64,000 nucleotides of DNA from Amphibacillus jilinensis Y1 (GCF_000306965.1 NZ_JH976443.1:49916-113915), one strand, 5' to 3'. Shown: positions 29,937-42,453, numbered from the stretch's first letter. The notes: generated by a model from the sequence alone, not told the origin. Translations and numbers: made by a program.

Positions 29937-32015
29937 TTATGCACCAGCATTTTTCTTAATAATTTCTTCAGAAATACTTTTCGGTACTTCTTCATAATGA
30001 TCGAAGAACATAGTATACGTACCACGACCTTGTGTATTAGAACGCAATGCTGTTGCATAGCCAAACATTTCTGCAAGCGGAACAAACGCTTTAACTACCT
30101 GTGCATTCCCTCTTGCTTCCATACCTTCAACACGTCCTCGACGTGAAGTGACATCACCCATAATGTCTCCCATATATTCTTCTGGAATAACAACTTCTAC
30201 TTTCATCATTGGTTCAAGTAGAACTGGGTTACACTTGTTTTTCGCATTTTTAAGCGCCATTGATGCAGCTACTCTAAATGCTGTTTCATTCGAGTCAACG
30301 TCATGATAGCTACCATCATAAAGTGTTGCCTTAACATCGATTAATGGGTAGCCTGCGACAACTCCATTTTCCAATGATTCTTTAATACCGGCTTCAACAG
30401 AAGGGATATATTCACGTGGAACAACCCCACCAACAATTTTGTTAACAAACTCGAAGCCAGCGCCTTCTTCGTTTGGCTCAAACTTAACCCAAACGTGACC
30501 ATATTGCCCACGACCACCTGATTGACGAACGAATTTACCTTCGACTTCAGCTGAACCACGGAATGTCTCACGATAAGATACCTGAGGAGCACCAACGTTT
30601 GCTTCTACTTTGAACTCACGTCTCATACGGTCAACAATGATATCAAGGTGAAGCTCACCCATACCCGAAATGATCGTTTGACCTGTTTCAACATTTGTTT
30701 CTGTTTTGAACGTTGGATCTTCTTCAGCTAATTTACCTAGTGCAATTGACATCTTGTCTTGGTCAGCTTTTGATTTCGGTTCAATAGCAACTGAAATAAC
30801 TGGATCTGGGAACTCCATTGATTCAAGAATAACAAGATTCTTTTCCTCACATAATGTATCCCCTGTTCCTGTATCTTTCAATCCTACTGCACCAGCGATA
30901 TCACCCGCATATACTTCAGAAATCTCTTCACGTGAGTTCGCGTGCATTTGCAGGATTCGTCCAACACGTTCACGCTTACCTTTTGTGGAGTTCTGTACGT
31001 ATGAACCAGACTTCAATGTTCCAGAGTAAACTCGGAAGAATGTTAACTTCCCAACGAAAGGATCTGTTGCCACTTTAAATGCTAATGCAGAGAATGGTTC
31101 TTTATCATCAGCTTTACGAACAACTTCCTCTTCGGTTTCAGGTACATGACCTTCAATTGGAGGAATATCCAACGGCGATGGCAAGTAATCTACAACACCA
31201 TCAATTAATAGTTGAACACCTTTGTTTTTAAATGCTGATCCACAAAATACCGGATAAAACTCAACACTTAATGTTGCTGTACGTACCGCTTGACGTAATT
31301 CTTCATTTGAAATTTCTTCACCTTCTAAGTAACGCATCATTAGATCTTCATCTAATTCTGCAACGGCTTCTACAAGGCGTGTACGCAGTTCTTCAGCCTT
31401 AGCTTTTAAGTCTTCAGGGATTTCTCTGGACTCTGTTCGTGTACCGAGGTCATCTTCATAATAAAATGCTTCCATCGAAACTAAATCAATGATACCTTCA
31501 AAGTCATCTTCAGCACCAATTGGGAATTGAACAGGATGAGCATTAGCTCCTAAGCGATCGGATAAAGTACCCACTGAGTACATGAAATCTGCGCCTGTTT
31601 TGTCCATTTTATTTACAAAAACAATTCGAGGTACACCATATGTTGTCGCTTGTCGCCAAACGGTTTCTGTTTGTGGTTCAACACCAGACTGTGCGTCTAA
31701 TACAGTAACTGCACCATCTAGCACACGTAGCGAACGCTCTACTTCTACTGTGAAATCCACGTGCCCTGGTGTATCAATGATGTTAATACGATGTCCTTTC
31801 CATTGAGCAGTTGTAGCAGCTGAAGTGATGGTAATCCCACGTTCTTGTTCCTGCTCCATCCAGTCCATTTGTGATGCACCTTCATGTGTCTCACCAATCT
31901 TATGGATTTTACCTGTATAGAAAAGGATACGCTCAGTAGCTGTTGTTTTACCAGCATCAATGTGAGCCATGATACCAATATTACGTGTTTTCTCCAAGGA
32001 GAACTCTCTAGGCAT
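29937..32015 (-). CDS. fusA: Elongation factor G
   Basis: This is the GTPase that drives translocation. The 692 residues carry [17 protein letters not shown] and NKMD in the G domain, then domains II-V with the domain IV tip region and the C-terminal [20 protein letters not shown]. The length is usual for bacilli. A promoter lies about 30-60 nt upstream, so fusA-tuf can be expressed apart from rpsL-rpsG. Confidence 0.99.
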   Translation of the reverse strand: MPREFSLEKTRNIGIMAHIDAGKTTATERILFYTGKIHKIGETHEGASQMDWMEQEQERGITITSAATTAQWKGHRINIIDTPGHVDFTVEVERSLRVLDGAVTVLDAQSGVEPQTETVWRQATTYGVPRIVFVNKMDKTGADFMYSVGTLSDRLGANAHPVQFPIGAEDDFEGIIDLVSMEAFYYEDDLGTRTESREIPEDLKAKAEELRTRLVEAVAELDEDLMMRYLEGEEISNEELRQAVRTATLSVEFYPVFCGSAFKNKGVQLLIDGVVDYLPSPLDIPPIEGHVPETEEEVVRKADDKEPFSALAFKVATDPFVGKLTFFRVYSGTLKSGSYVQNSTKGKRERVGRILQMHANSREEISEVYAGDIAGAVGLKDTGTGDTLCEEKNLVILESMEFPDPVISVAIEPKSKADQDKMSIALGKLAEEDPTFKTETNVETGQTIISGMGELHLDIIVDRMRREFKVEANVGAPQVSYRETFRGSAEVEGKFVRQSGGRGQYGHVWVKFEPNEEGAGFEFVNKIVGGVVPREYIPSVEAGIKESLENGVVAGYPLIDVKATLYDGSYHDVDSNETAFRVAASMALKNAKNKCNPVLLEPMMKVEVVIPEEYMGDIMGDVTSRRGRVEGMEARGNAQVVKAFVPLAEMFGYATALRSNTQGRGTYTMFFDHYEEVPKSISEEIIKKNAGA

Positions 32016-32043
32016 ATGTCTTTCTCCTTCCTTTTTCTTTTCA

Positions 32044-32072
32044 ATTTTACGTTATCTTTAAGCAGATCGCAA
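32044..32072 (-). promoter_or_regulatory. Internal promoter of fusA-tuf
   Basis: The - strand reads TTGCGA, 17 bases, then TAAAAT, in the 199-nt spacer between rpsG and fusA. Confidence 0.55.
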
Positions 32073-32214
32073 AACAGCAAACGCGCATTACTATTTAATG
32101 ACTGACAAGGCTTCACTAACCCTGTGCAAATAAGAGAGCATCGATTAACCAAAGTCACCTACACATCTTAATTATCTCCACGTATTAGCTAGCCTATATG
32201 TCATTAAATGCACC

Positions 32215-32685
32215 CTACCAACGATAGTGAGCGAAAGCTTTGTTTGCTTCTGCCATTTTGTGCATGTCTTCGCGTCTTTTTACAGCAGCACCTGTGTTAT
32301 TAGATGCATCTAAAATCTCATTTGCTAGGCGCTCTTCCATCGTTTTCTCTCCGCGTAAACGCGAGTAGTTTACGATGTAACGAAGTCCTAGTGCTTGACG
32401 ACGCTCAGGGCGTACCTCAACTGGCACTTGATAGTTCGACCCACCAACACGGCGAGCACGTACTTCTAGGACAGGCATAACGTTTTTCATCGCTTGTTCA
32501 AATACATCAATAGCTGGCTGTCCGCTACGTTCTTGAACAAGTTCAAACGCACGATAAAGAATTTTTTGTGCCTTACCTCTTTTTCCATCAACCATAATTT
32601 GATTGATCAAACGTGTAACAAGCTTTGAATTATATAACGGATCTGGCAAGACATCACGTTTAGTTACAGGACCTTTACGTGGCAT
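32215..32685 (-). CDS. rpsG: 30S ribosomal protein S7
   Basis: S7 nucleates assembly of the small-subunit head and contacts E-site tRNA. The 156 residues begin [20 protein letters not shown] and include [19 protein letters not shown] and the C-terminal [16 protein letters not shown]. The length is normal. It follows rpsL by 37 nt. Confidence 0.98.
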   Translation of the reverse strand: MPRKGPVTKRDVLPDPLYNSKLVTRLINQIMVDGKRGKAQKILYRAFELVQERSGQPAIDVFEQAMKNVMPVLEVRARRVGGSNYQVPVEVRPERRQALGLRYIVNYSRLRGEKTMEERLANEILDASNNTGAAVKRREDMHKMAEANKAFAHYRW

Positions 32686-32722
32686 AGTCTAACCTCCTTT
32701 CTACTAAATCAATCATAACTTC

Positions 32723-33136
32723 TTATTTTTTAGGGCGTTTTGTTCCATATTTTGAACGACCTTGCATACGACCATCAACACCTGCAGTGTCTAATGCACC
32801 ACGAACAATGTGATAACGAACACCAGGTAAGTCTTTTACACGTCCTCCACGGATAAGCACAACACTGTGCTCTTGAAGGTTGTGACCAATACCAGGAATA
32901 TAAGCTGTTACTTCAATTCCATTTGTCAAACGAACACGCGCATATTTACGTAATGCTGAGTTCGGTTTCTTTGGAGTCAATGTACCAACACGTGTACATA
33001 CACCACGTTTTTGCGGAGATGATTGGTCAGTCAATGATTTCTTGAAGCTATTATACCCTTTATTTAAAGCTGGTGAGTCAGATTTTTTACCCTTGCTCAC
33101 ACGACCTTTACGAACGAGTTGATTAATAGTTGGCAT
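32723..33136 (-). CDS. rpsL: 30S ribosomal protein S12
   Basis: S12 sits at the decoding centre. The 137 residues begin [20 protein letters not shown] and include [20 protein letters not shown] and [20 protein letters not shown]. The lysines mutated in streptomycin resistance (KKPNSA and GRVKDLPG) are wild type. It lies 110 nt after rplGB. Confidence 0.98.
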   Translation of the reverse strand: MPTINQLVRKGRVSKGKKSDSPALNKGYNSFKKSLTDQSSPQKRGVCTRVGTLTPKKPNSALRKYARVRLTNGIEVTAYIPGIGHNLQEHSVVLIRGGRVKDLPGVRYHIVRGALDTAGVDGRMQGRSKYGTKRPKK

Positions 33137-33246
33137 CTTTTTTTCCTCCTCTCATCACTTTCTTGTAATCCCACACATCCAGGTGGTTCATTTATAAGCA
33201 AAAAACAAAGTTTTCATGAATCAAATGCTATCAATTCACCAAAACT

Positions 33247-33498
33247 CTATTGCTTTATCGCTACGGCTGCTGTTCCAACTTCAATTCCACATGCTTTTCC
33301 TAACGCTTTCTTAGAATCAACCATTTGATAAGGAATATCCATTTTATCCGCGAGTTGTGAAACTTTCATTATCATATCTGGATCAATATCCTCGGCGATA
33401 ACAACTTCTTTCACTTCACCACTCTTCATGGCTTTAATCGCTTGTTTCGTTCCGATAATCAAACGATTCCTTGCTTGAATTACTTTATCATAAGACAT
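33247..33498 (-). CDS. rplGB: L7Ae-family K-turn RNA-binding protein (YbxF)
   Basis: This small protein of 83 residues binds kink-turn RNAs. It has the L7Ae fold ([20 protein letters not shown], then [12 protein letters not shown] and the C-terminal [13 protein letters not shown]). In B. subtilis the ortholog lies in the same place, between rpoC and rpsL. Its promoter overlaps a large dyad. Confidence 0.93.
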   Translation of the reverse strand: MSYDKVIQARNRLIIGTKQAIKAMKSGEVKEVVIAEDIDPDMIMKVSQLADKMDIPYQMVDSKKALGKACGIEVGTAAVAIKQ

Positions 33499-33540
33499 TC
33501 ACATATCCTCCAAAGTATTAAGGTAACAGAAGCACCTTGA

Positions 33541-33619
33541 ATATAGTACCACCTTAAGCTAGTTGATGTCAACTTAAAATCAATAGAATCCTTATTTTTT
33601 CACTTAAGGGGTACTATAT
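33541..33619. repeat. Inverted repeat spanning the str operon promoter
   Basis: ATATAGTACCACCTTAAG at 33541-33558 and CTTAAGGGGTACTATAT at 33603-33619 are inverse complements except for one extra base. The inner arm contains the -10 of the str promoter; the two arms are 44 bp apart. Confidence 0.7.
33543..33572 (-). promoter_or_regulatory. Sigma-A promoter of rplGB-rpsL-rpsG (str operon)
   Basis: The - strand reads consensus TTGACA, 18 bases, then TACTAT, about 45 nt before rplGB. Confidence 0.75.
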
Positions 33620-33658
33620 ATCGTGCTTATTGTTTTACTACCATTTCATGTTTAATCA

Positions 33659-36600
33659 TTACACGGTTTGTTCATCTTCTGGCTCTTCTGCAATGATGTT
33701 TTCAACAGGCATCTCTGTCTGTGCTTCAATTTTACGATAGCGTTGCATACCTGTACCTGCAGGAACAAGTTTTCCAATAATAACATTTTCCTTCAGACCG
33801 AGTAATTCATCACGCTTCCCTTTAATTGCTGCATCTGTTAATACACGTGTTGTTTCTTGGAAGGATGCAGCTGATAGGAATGAATCAGTTTCCAATGAAG
33901 CCTTGGTAATACCCAATAGAACAGGACGACCAACTGCTGGTTCCTTACTATCTAACAGTGCTTTTTTGTTAGCTTCTCTAAACTGGTGAATTTCAAGGAG
34001 TGATCCTGGTAGCACTTCAGTATCACCAGAATCAGCAATACGTACTTTACGAAGCATTTGTCTAACCATAACTTCAACGTGCTTATCACCGATTTCTACA
34101 CCTTGCATGCGATATACTTTCTGCACTTCTTTTAAAAGATAAGATTGTACACCGTCGACACCTTGGAATTTAAGAAGTTCTTTCGGATCAATTGAGCCTT
34201 CTGTTAGTGGCTCTCCAGCAACGACCGTATCACCTACAGCTACCTTAACGCGAGACCCATATGGCACTGTATAAGTTCGCGTCTCTATTACGCCTTGTAC
34301 AACAATTTCTTGTTTCTCTTTTACTTCGCTTATATCTTGAACCGTACCATTGATCTCACTAATAACAGCTTGACCTTTAGGGTTTCTTGCTTCAAAAATC
34401 TCTTGGATACGTGGTAAACCTTGGGTAATATCACTTCCAGCAACCCCACCTGTGTGGAATGTACGCATAGTCAGCTGTGTACCTGGTTCACCAATCGACT
34501 GCGCCGCAATAATTCCAACAGCTTCGCCGACTTCAACCTCTTCGCCAGTAGCAAGGTTTCGACCGTAACACTTCTTACAAGCGCCGTGCTTGGTATTACA
34601 TGTAAATACCGTCCGGATCGTCACTTCTTCAATACCAGCTTCTACAATCTGCTTTGCCAAGTCCTCATTAATAAAGGCGTCCTTCTCAACAATTACTTCA
34701 TTTGTTTCTGGATGACGTAGTGTTTGGAAAGCGGTCCGACCGATTAAGCGGTCTGTTAATGGTTCAATAACTTCTGTACCTTCCGTAATTGCTTGAACCG
34801 TTAACCCTTTATCAGTATGGCAATCATCTTCCCGAATGATAACATCTTGTGCCACATCTACTAGTCTTCTTGTTAAGTAACCAGAGTCAGCAGTCTTAAG
34901 TGCTGTATCAGCAAGACCTTTACGGGCACCGTGAGTCGAAATAAAGTACTCAAGCACCGTTAAGCCTTCTCTAAAGCTGGACTTAATTGGTAACTCAATA
35001 ATTCGACCAGCAGGGTTAGCCATTAAACCACGCATACCGGCAAGCTGGGTAAAGTTAGAGGCGTTACCACGGGCTCCTGAATCACTCATCATAAAGATAG
35101 GGTTACGGTGACTTAGTGATTTCATTAATTTCTCTTGAATCACATCTTTGGCTTGCGACCAAATTGAAATGACGCGCTCATAACGCTCTTCTTCTGTAAT
35201 CAATCCTCGACGGAATTGTTTTAGAACTTTATCTACTTTGGATTGTGCTTCTTCAAGGATTTGTTCTTTTTCCGCTAATACGACAATATCTGCCACACCA
35301 ACCGTGATCCCGGCTTTTGTCGAATACTTAAATCCTAAGTCTTTCATGCGGTCAAGCATCTTAGACGTTTCACTGATTTTGAACTTCTTAAACACTTCTG
35401 CAATGATATCACCGAGAATCCCCTTCTTAAACGGCGGGATAATATCACGCTTAGATAGTTCTTCTTTAATATTTTTTCCTTTAGGGACAAAATATTTATC
35501 AGGTGTTTTAACTTCTAAATTCGTTTGCGTCGGTTCATTCATATATGGAAATGACGGCGGTAAAATATCGTTAAAGATCAGTTTACCAATAGTGGTAAGT
35601 AATAGTTGTTCTTGCTGTTCACTTGTAAAGTTGTCTTTTCCTAACGATGAAACTTGCACCGCTACACGTGTATGCAGATGTGCATAGCCATTCTGATAAG
35701 CGACCATGGCTTCATTTAAATCTTTAAATACCATGCCTTCGCCAATAGCATTTTCACGTTCCATGGTTAGATAGTAGTTACCTAATACCATATCCTGTGA
35801 AGGTGTAACGACAGGTTTACCATCTTTTGGATTCAAAATATTTTGAGCCGCCAACATTAATATTCTAGCTTCTGCCTGAGCCTCTGCTGATAATGGTACG
35901 TGTACCGCCATCTGATCCCCGTCAAAGTCAGCATTGTACGCCGTACAAACCAGTGGATGAAGTCGAATAGCCCGGCCTTCGACCAAGGTAGGTTCGAAAG
36001 CTTGAATACCTAAACGGTGCAAAGTAGGTGCACGGTTTAGTAAGACTGGATGTTCTCTAATAACATCCTCAAGCACTTCCCAAACTTCAGTGTGCAGACG
36101 TTCTATTTTCCTTTTAGCCGACTTAATATTATGCGCTAAGCCTCGCTCTACAAGTTCTTTCATAATAAACGGCTTGAATAGTTCTACTGCCATTTCTTTC
36201 GGCAACCCGCATTGATACATTTTGAGGTTCGGACCAACAACAATAACGGAACGACCTGAATAATCAACACGTTTACCTAGTAAGTTTTGACGGAAACGTC
36301 CTTGTTTACCTTTAAGCATATGTGATAATGATTTAAGCGGTCGATTACCTGGGCCAGTAACAGGACGGCCACGACGACCATTATCAATTAATGCGTCGAC
36401 AGCTTCTTGGAGCATCCGCTTCTCATTTTGAACAATAATGCTTGGTGCACCTAAATCAAGGAGTCGCTTCAAACGATTATTACGATTAATCACACGACGA
36501 TAGAGATCATTTAAATCCGATGTAGCAAAACGGCCACCATCTAATTGAACCATTGGTCTCAACTCTGGAGGGATAATCGGCAAAACTTCCATGATCATCC

Positions 36601-37273
36601 ATGACGGCTCGTTACCAGAATGTCTGAAGGCTTCAATCACTTCAAGGCGTTTAATTGCACGCGTACGTCTTTGGCCTTGTGCAGACTTTAACTCTTCCCG
36701 TAATGCTTCCACTTCTTTTTCAAGATCAATGTCTTGTAAAATCTTCTTGATGGCTTCAGCTCCCATTTGCGCTTGGAAACCTTGACCATATTTATCTCGA
36801 TAAGCACGATATTCTTTTTCTGATAGTAGCTGCTTTTTCTCCAAAGCAGTTTCTCCAGCATCCGTAACAATGTACGCTGCAAAGTAAATCACTTCTTCTA
36901 ATGCCCGCGGAGACATGTCTAACACGAGTCCCATACGACTTGGAATACCTTTGAAATACCAAATGTGGGATACAGGTGCCGCTAATTCAATATGCCCCAT
37001 ACGTTCACGGCGGACTTTTGATTTTGTAACCTCAACACCACAACGATCACAAACCACACCTTTATACCGTACACGTTTATATTTACCACAGTGACATTCC
37101 CAGTCCTTTTGCGGACCGAAGATTCTTTCGCAGAATAAACCATCTTTTTCCGGCTTTAATGTCCGATAATTAATTGTTTCTGGTTTTTTTACTTCCCCAT
37201 ATGACCATGACCGAATTTTGTCTGGTGATGCCAAACCAATTTTCATATATTCAAAATTATTTACATCTAGCAA
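33659..37273 (-). CDS. rpoC: RNA polymerase beta-prime subunit
   Basis: This is the catalytic-centre subunit of RNA polymerase, 1204 residues. The start is TTG with GGGAGG 8 nt upstream ([20 protein letters not shown]). The N-terminal zinc site reads CHCGKY and CDRCGVEV. The catalytic Mg site [12 protein letters not shown] is near residues 447-458. The bridge-helix region [19 protein letters not shown] and the second zinc site ([13 protein letters not shown]) are intact. It ends in an acidic tail. It follows rpoB across a 90-nt spacer holding a perfect hairpin. Confidence 0.99.
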   Translation of the reverse strand: MLDVNNFEYMKIGLASPDKIRSWSYGEVKKPETINYRTLKPEKDGLFCERIFGPQKDWECHCGKYKRVRYKGVVCDRCGVEVTKSKVRRERMGHIELAAPVSHIWYFKGIPSRMGLVLDMSPRALEEVIYFAAYIVTDAGETALEKKQLLSEKEYRAYRDKYGQGFQAQMGAEAIKKILQDIDLEKEVEALREELKSAQGQRRTRAIKRLEVIEAFRHSGNEPSWMIMEVLPIIPPELRPMVQLDGGRFATSDLNDLYRRVINRNNRLKRLLDLGAPSIIVQNEKRMLQEAVDALIDNGRRGRPVTGPGNRPLKSLSHMLKGKQGRFRQNLLGKRVDYSGRSVIVVGPNLKMYQCGLPKEMAVELFKPFIMKELVERGLAHNIKSAKRKIERLHTEVWEVLEDVIREHPVLLNRAPTLHRLGIQAFEPTLVEGRAIRLHPLVCTAYNADFDGDQMAVHVPLSAEAQAEARILMLAAQNILNPKDGKPVVTPSQDMVLGNYYLTMERENAIGEGMVFKDLNEAMVAYQNGYAHLHTRVAVQVSSLGKDNFTSEQQEQLLLTTIGKLIFNDILPPSFPYMNEPTQTNLEVKTPDKYFVPKGKNIKEELSKRDIIPPFKKGILGDIIAEVFKKFKISETSKMLDRMKDLGFKYSTKAGITVGVADIVVLAEKEQILEEAQSKVDKVLKQFRRGLITEEERYERVISIWSQAKDVIQEKLMKSLSHRNPIFMMSDSGARGNASNFTQLAGMRGLMANPAGRIIELPIKSSFREGLTVLEYFISTHGARKGLADTALKTADSGYLTRRLVDVAQDVIIREDDCHTDKGLTVQAITEGTEVIEPLTDRLIGRTAFQTLRHPETNEVIVEKDAFINEDLAKQIVEAGIEEVTIRTVFTCNTKHGACKKCYGRNLATGEEVEVGEAVGIIAAQSIGEPGTQLTMRTFHTGGVAGSDITQGLPRIQEIFEARNPKGQAVISEINGTVQDISEVKEKQEIVVQGVIETRTYTVPYGSRVKVAVGDTVVAGEPLTEGSIDPKELLKFQGVDGVQSYLLKEVQKVYRMQGVEIGDKHVEVMVRQMLRKVRIADSGDTEVLPGSLLEIHQFREANKKALLDSKEPAVGRPVLLGITKASLETDSFLSAASFQETTRVLTDAAIKGKRDELLGLKENVIIGKLVPAGTGMQRYRKIEAQTEMPVENIIAEEPEDEQTV

Positions 37274-37303
37274 GGGGTCTACCTCCCTTTTAGTATGTGT
37301 TAT

Positions 37304-37339
37304 ACCATAGTTGATTAATATGTATTAATCAACTATGGT
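37304..37339 (-). promoter_or_regulatory. Perfect 16-bp hairpin between rpoB and rpoC
   Basis: ACCATAGTTGATTAAT and ATTAATCAACTATGGT form a stem without mismatch around a four-base loop. The sequence after it on the - strand is ATAACACATAC, not a T-run, so it is not a classical terminator. It is most likely an RNA processing or stability element, or a weak attenuator. Confidence 0.85.
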
Positions 37340-37363
37340 CTTAAATGCTTAAAAGTCTATATA

Positions 37364-40300
37364 CTACTTCTCTTCAAACTCGAGGTTAAATTGTTCTGTT
37401 GATGGTTGATCGTCTTCTTCAATATCACGAAGTTCAATTTCTTCTTCATCTGAAGATAACATCTTTACATCCATTCCTAAACTTTGCAGTTCTTTAATCA
37501 AAACTTTAAATGATTCTGGAATGCCTGGTTCTGGTACATTCTCACCTTTTACAATCGCTTCATATGTTTTCACACGACCAACGACATCATCGGACTTCAC
37601 TGTCAGGATCTCTTGTAGTGTGTAAGCAGCACCATAAGCCTCGAGCGCCCACACTTCCATCTCACCAAAACGTTGTCCACCAAACTGCGCTTTACCACCC
37701 AGTGGTTGTTGTGTAACAAGTGAGTACGGGCCTGTCGAACGAGCATGTAGCTTATCATCAACCATGTGGGCTAATTTAATCATGTACATAACACCGACAG
37801 AGACACGATTATCAAACGGTTCGCCAGAACGTCCATCATAGAGAATGGTTTTAGCATCTCTTGCCATACCAGCTTCTTCTATCGTCTCCCATACGTCCTC
37901 TTCATTGGCACCGTCAAATACAGGTGAAGCGACATGGATACCTAATTCTCGAGCCGCCATACCTAGGTGCAACTCCAATACTTGCCCAATATTCATACGC
38001 GAAGGTACACCTAATGGGTTAAGCATAATGTCAATTGGTGTTCCATCAGGCAGAAATGGCATATCTTCTTCTGGTAAAATCTTCGAGATAACACCTTTAT
38101 TACCATGACGACCAGCCATTTTATCCCCTTCATGGATTTTACGTTTTTGTACAATATAGACGCGTACGAGTTGATTTACACCCGGTGGTAATTCATCACC
38201 ATCTTCACGGTTGAAGATCTTCACATCTAAGACAATACCGCCAGCTCCGTGTGGTACACGTAGCGATGTATCTCGAACTTCACGCGCTTTCTCACCAAAG
38301 ATAGCATGTAATAAGCGTTCTTCTGCTGATAATTCGGTAACCCCTTTAGGCGTGACTTTACCAACTAATAAATCACCATCTTCAACTTCAGCCCCAACAC
38401 GAATAATTCCTCGCTCATCCAAATCACGAAGTGCATCCTCGCCGACATTTGGAATATCACGTGTAATCTCTTCTGGACCTAACTTAGTATCACGTGCTTC
38501 AGATTCGTATTCTTCAATATGAATCGACGTATAGACATCATCTTTTACTAAGCGTTCACTCATAATAATGGCATCTTCATAGTTATAACCATCCCAAGTC
38601 ATGAAACCTACTAATACATTTTGTCCTAATGCCAATTCACCATCTTCCATTGACGGACCATCGGCTAAAATTTCACCTTTAGTGACACGATCTCCTACAC
38701 GAACAATCGGACGTTGGTTATAGCAAGTCCCTTGATTAGAGCGGATAAATTTCTGCAGTTTATAACGATCTAAATCGCCTTGGACTTCTTTGCCATCAAC
38801 CATTGAAATCCGACGCACACGCACTTCTTTCGCTTCAACGGCTTCTACGACACCTTGATGGCGACAAATAACTGCTGCTCCCGAGTCTTTACCAGACACA
38901 TACTCCATCCCTGTTCCTACAATAGGTGAACGGGGTTGCATCAACGGAACAGCTTGACGTTGCATATTCGCTCCCATTAAAGCACGGTTGGAATCATCAT
39001 TCTCCAAGAATGGGATACATGCTGTAGCTGCTGACACGACCTGTTTAGGTGAAACATCCATATAATCAATACGCTCTCGGCTCACACTTTTATTTTCACC
39101 GCGGAAACGAGCGATAACTTCTTCATCGATAAATGAACCATCTTCCGCTAAACGAGCATTTGCTTGGGCTACAACATAATTATCTTCCTCATCTGCTGTT
39201 AGATAATCATAATGCTCTGTTACTTTTCCTGTCTCCGGATCAACGCGACGATATGGCGTTTCAATAAAGCCAAATTTGTTTACTTTCGCATATGAAGACA
39301 GCGAGTTAATCAAACCAATATTCGGTCCCTCTGGCGTTTCAATTGGACACATACGGCCATAGTGTGAATAGTGCACATCACGCACTTCAAAGCCAGCACG
39401 CTCACGCGTCAGACCACCAGGTCCCAATGCAGATAAACGACGCTTATGGGTTAATTCAGCTAAAGGATTTGTTTGATCCATAAATTGTGATAACTGAGAA
39501 CTACCAAAAAACTCTTTTATTGATGCAATAACTGGTCGGATATTGATCAGTTGCTGCGGCGTGATCGCTGATGTATCTTGAATCGACATCCGCTCACGGA
39601 CCACACGCTCCATTCTTGATAGACCAATGCGAAATTGATTTTGCAATAGTTCACCGACTGAACGCAAACGACGATTACCTAAGTGATCAATGTCATCTGT
39701 ATCGCCAACTCGATGCAAAATGTTAAAGAAGTAGCTGATTGAAGCAAGAATATCAGCTGGTGTAATGTTTTTAATTGAGGATTCAACCACACCGTTACCA
39801 ATCACGGTTAGTGTTCTTTCCCCTTCAGGATCAGTTGGATCAATAATTTTGATTGCTTGTAGACGAATCTGGTCTTCTAAAACACCTTCATTCGGTTCAA
39901 GATAGTACTCACCTAAGCGTTCCTCGGCTTCATCCAAGTAAGGCAAGATTTTATCAAGTAAACGACGGTCTAACTTAGCACCTTTCTCCGCAAGCACCTC
40001 ACCCGTTTCATGATCAACTAGCGTTTCAGCTAAAACTTGATTGAATAGGCGATTTTTTATATGCAACTTTTTATTGATTTTATAACGACCTACATGCGCT
40101 AAATCATAACGTTTTGGGTCAAAGAAGCGAGAAACCATTAAGCTCTTCGCATTCTCAACTGTAGGCGGCTCTCCTGGTCGAAGACGCTCATAGATTTCAA
40201 GTAATGCTTTTTCACTGTTTTCTGTGTTATCTTTTTCTAATGTGTTAAGTAAGTATTGATTGTCACCAATTAGATCAATGATTTCTTGGTCTGTACCAAA

Positions 40301-40900
40301 GCCTAATGCACGTAACAATACCGTAATTGGTAGTTTTCGAGTTCGGTCAATTCGAACATGCACAACATCTTTTGCGTCTGTTTCGAATTCTAACCATGCC
40401 CCTCGATTAGGGATGACTGTTGCGGTGTAACCACGCTTACCATTCTTGTCGATCTTCTCACTAAAATAAACACTTGGTGAACGGACAAGTTGTGAAACAA
40501 TAACACGCTCCGCACCATTAATAATAAATGTACCTGTGTCTGTCATGAGTGGGAAATCCCCCATAAACACTTCTTGCTCTTTCACTTCACCAGTTTCGTT
40601 GTTTAATAAGCGGACTTTCACGCGAAGTGGCGCATTATACGTCACATCTCTCTCCTTCGATTCATCAACAGAATACTTCGGTTCACCTAAGCTATAATCA
40701 ACAAACTCAAGTGATAAGTTCCCTTGGAAATCTTCAATTGGAGAAATATCCTTAAACATTTCTCGCAAACCTTCCTCAAGGAACCAGTCATATGAAGCTG
40801 TTTGAATCTCAATCAGATTAGGTAATTCAAGTACCTCACTGATTCGCGCGTAGCTTCTGCGCTGGCGGTGTCGCCCATACTGAACTAGTTGACCTGTCAA
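37364..40900 (-). CDS. rpoB: RNA polymerase beta subunit
   Basis: Beta forms, with beta-prime, the active cleft and the rifampicin pocket. I choose the TTG at 40900, which gives [20 protein letters not shown] as in B. subtilis and 8-nt spacing from GAGGGG; the GTG at 40909 overlaps that site. The product has 1178 residues. The rifampicin cluster ([20 protein letters not shown], then RLSALGPGG) is wild type. C-terminal blocks [20 protein letters not shown] are intact and an acidic tail follows. It is preceded by a leader region of about 740 nt. Confidence 0.98.
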   Translation of the reverse strand: MTGQLVQYGRHRQRRSYARISEVLELPNLIEIQTASYDWFLEEGLREMFKDISPIEDFQGNLSLEFVDYSLGEPKYSVDESKERDVTYNAPLRVKVRLLNNETGEVKEQEVFMGDFPLMTDTGTFIINGAERVIVSQLVRSPSVYFSEKIDKNGKRGYTATVIPNRGAWLEFETDAKDVVHVRIDRTRKLPITVLLRALGFGTDQEIIDLIGDNQYLLNTLEKDNTENSEKALLEIYERLRPGEPPTVENAKSLMVSRFFDPKRYDLAHVGRYKINKKLHIKNRLFNQVLAETLVDHETGEVLAEKGAKLDRRLLDKILPYLDEAEERLGEYYLEPNEGVLEDQIRLQAIKIIDPTDPEGERTLTVIGNGVVESSIKNITPADILASISYFFNILHRVGDTDDIDHLGNRRLRSVGELLQNQFRIGLSRMERVVRERMSIQDTSAITPQQLINIRPVIASIKEFFGSSQLSQFMDQTNPLAELTHKRRLSALGPGGLTRERAGFEVRDVHYSHYGRMCPIETPEGPNIGLINSLSSYAKVNKFGFIETPYRRVDPETGKVTEHYDYLTADEEDNYVVAQANARLAEDGSFIDEEVIARFRGENKSVSRERIDYMDVSPKQVVSAATACIPFLENDDSNRALMGANMQRQAVPLMQPRSPIVGTGMEYVSGKDSGAAVICRHQGVVEAVEAKEVRVRRISMVDGKEVQGDLDRYKLQKFIRSNQGTCYNQRPIVRVGDRVTKGEILADGPSMEDGELALGQNVLVGFMTWDGYNYEDAIIMSERLVKDDVYTSIHIEEYESEARDTKLGPEEITRDIPNVGEDALRDLDERGIIRVGAEVEDGDLLVGKVTPKGVTELSAEERLLHAIFGEKAREVRDTSLRVPHGAGGIVLDVKIFNREDGDELPPGVNQLVRVYIVQKRKIHEGDKMAGRHGNKGVISKILPEEDMPFLPDGTPIDIMLNPLGVPSRMNIGQVLELHLGMAARELGIHVASPVFDGANEEDVWETIEEAGMARDAKTILYDGRSGEPFDNRVSVGVMYMIKLAHMVDDKLHARSTGPYSLVTQQPLGGKAQFGGQRFGEMEVWALEAYGAAYTLQEILTVKSDDVVGRVKTYEAIVKGENVPEPGIPESFKVLIKELQSLGMDVKMLSSDEEEIELRDIEEDDQPSTEQFNLEFEEK

Positions 40901-41460
40901 CTGCTTCACCCCTCAAATCAAGAATAAAAAATATAAAAACTTGGCCCATGCTATCTGATAAGCATCTATAACAAAAGCCGTTGTTTTAATCACTTTAAAG
41001 TTTTACCATTCACTACATCACTGTCTTTAACCTACTGAATAGGCTGCAAGCTCTGTCTAGCATAATCACAGAAAAACTTCTATCATGGCATGACAAAAGC
41101 TTGTATGACAGGCATACTACAACAACCATTCTTCTTTTCTCAACTAATAATTCACGATCTACTATTGACTTATGAAGTGGAATCGGTATAATTTAATCAG
41201 AATAACGTGCTCAAGTACATTGAACAACAAACTGCCATTATTCTAACAAACCTTTAGCCTAGTTGATAGCAGAAGATAAATGGCTTGATTCTTTAGTAAA
41301 CAAGCATGTTTAAACTGCATAATTAAACAAAGGATCACCCCTTGACTATGTTCATCAACGTTTTTCAATCCTCTTTCTAATCTACGTTCTAACCATCTTG
41401 TCCATTCACCAACAAAATATACGTCTTTTTTGTCTTTTTTTTGTACAAGTAAATAGATTT

Positions 41461-41522
41461 ACTTTCACCATAAATAAGACTATTTGCTTATTCGTTATAA
41501 CGCGAAACAATAAAGTGAAAGT
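41461..41522 (-). ncRNA. Structured element in the rpoB leader
   Basis: ACTTTCAC (41461-41468) and GTGAAAGT (41515-41522) form a perfect 8-bp closing stem. Inside lie the hairpin AATAAG/CTTATT (41473-41492) and the palindrome CGTTATAACG (41493-41502). The layout is a three-way junction. No known family is recognised. Confidence 0.5.
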
Positions 41523-41637
41523 CCTCTTTCTGTTGTTAAACCCTTGTTACACAAGCTATTAGCACACTTTCAATGCATCTGAAAATGCCTAATCTAAAAA
41601 AAGACTTGACACGAAAACGTTCTATTGGCATTTTTCT

Positions 41638-41666
41638 ATGTTACCACAACCCCGTAAGCGAGTCAA
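41638..41666 (-). promoter_or_regulatory. Candidate rpoBC promoter
   Basis: The - strand reads TTGACT, 17 bases, then TAACAT. It starts about 16 nt after the methyltransferase stop, with about 735 nt to rpoB. Confidence 0.6.
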
Positions 41667-41681
41667 TTCTTTCATTAATAA

Positions 41682-42281
41682 TTATTTCCTGGCGCGTATG
41701 ATAAAGTACCCTTTGCTTTTCTTAACTGTTTCAACTTTAGCGAATAAATCATTTAATTTTTGGATAGCCGAGGGCGCTCCTTGTTTCTTCTGTATCACTA
41801 CCCATAGCTCCCCACCTATCATTAAACGCTGATAGCTGTCACTAAATATTTGGTGCACCACTTTTTTTCCAGCACGAATGGGTGGATTTGTTATAACAGC
41901 GGCAAACAATTGCTCCGGGAGATCTGTAAAGCGATCAGAAAGATAGCAGGAAATATTGTCAATGTGATTGTGTTTGGCGTTTGTTTTGGCAAGGGCGATT
42001 GCACGTTCGTTAATATCACCTAAAAGAACATGACGGTTTGGAAAAGCTTTAGCCAGTGACAGACCAATCGGGCCATAACCACAACCCAAATCAACAAAAT
42101 CACCATCTATGTTAGGGGGGATAAATGCTTCAATTAATGCTCGTGAACCAAAATCGACTTCATTCTTGGAAAAAACACCAACATCGCTCGTAAATTTTAA
42201 GGTGTGACCACGCAAATCAAAAGCCCACGTCATCGGTTTACTTTTTGCTTGGGGATTCTGTGCAAAATATTGTTCAGACAT
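41682..42281 (-). CDS. ybxB: RsmC-like class I SAM-dependent methyltransferase (YbxB)
   Basis: This is probably a 16S rRNA guanine-N2 methyltransferase of the RsmC type. The 199 residues hold the SAM motif DFVDLGCGYGPIGLSLA and the catalytic NPPIRAGK (RsmC proteins usually have NPPFH; here Ile follows the prolines). The N-terminus (MTWAFDLRGHTLKFTSDVGV) fits single-domain RsmC homologs. In B. subtilis ybxB also lies between rplL and rpoB. Target position not provable from sequence. Confidence 0.85.
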   Translation of the reverse strand: MSEQYFAQNPQAKSKPMTWAFDLRGHTLKFTSDVGVFSKNEVDFGSRALIEAFIPPNIDGDFVDLGCGYGPIGLSLAKAFPNRHVLLGDINERAIALAKTNAKHNHIDNISCYLSDRFTDLPEQLFAAVITNPPIRAGKKVVHQIFSDSYQRLMIGGELWVVIQKKQGAPSAIQKLNDLFAKVETVKKSKGYFIIRARK

Positions 42282-42453
42282 TAATTCGGCACCTACTTTT
42301 AAGAAGTTTTAGATCAGCTAAAGAAATCAACACGTTTAAGTTGGGTATCAATTGATTTCAATGTGTGTCACTATAAACACACTCTCAAAAAAAAAGGTTG
42401 AAAACAAGATATTGAGTCCGTTTTTTTACCGGACTTTCTGAGCGATTTCTAGA

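Larger units (their letters stand above)
40901..41681 (-). other. Long rpoB leader region
   Basis: These 781 bp contain the predicted rpoB promoter (41638-41666), a compact two-hairpin RNA structure (41461-41522) and an open frame without start codon (41458-41243). Otherwise no gene is recognised. The homologous spacer in B. subtilis is, from memory, much shorter. Confidence 0.6.

Noticed and set aside
35238..35687. 149-codon open frame on the + strand within rpoC
   Set aside because: It is an antisense shadow of a conserved rpoC segment.
37364..40900. Rifampicin-resistance changes in rpoB and streptomycin-resistance changes in rpsL
   Set aside because: The cluster residues and the S12 lysines read as wild type.
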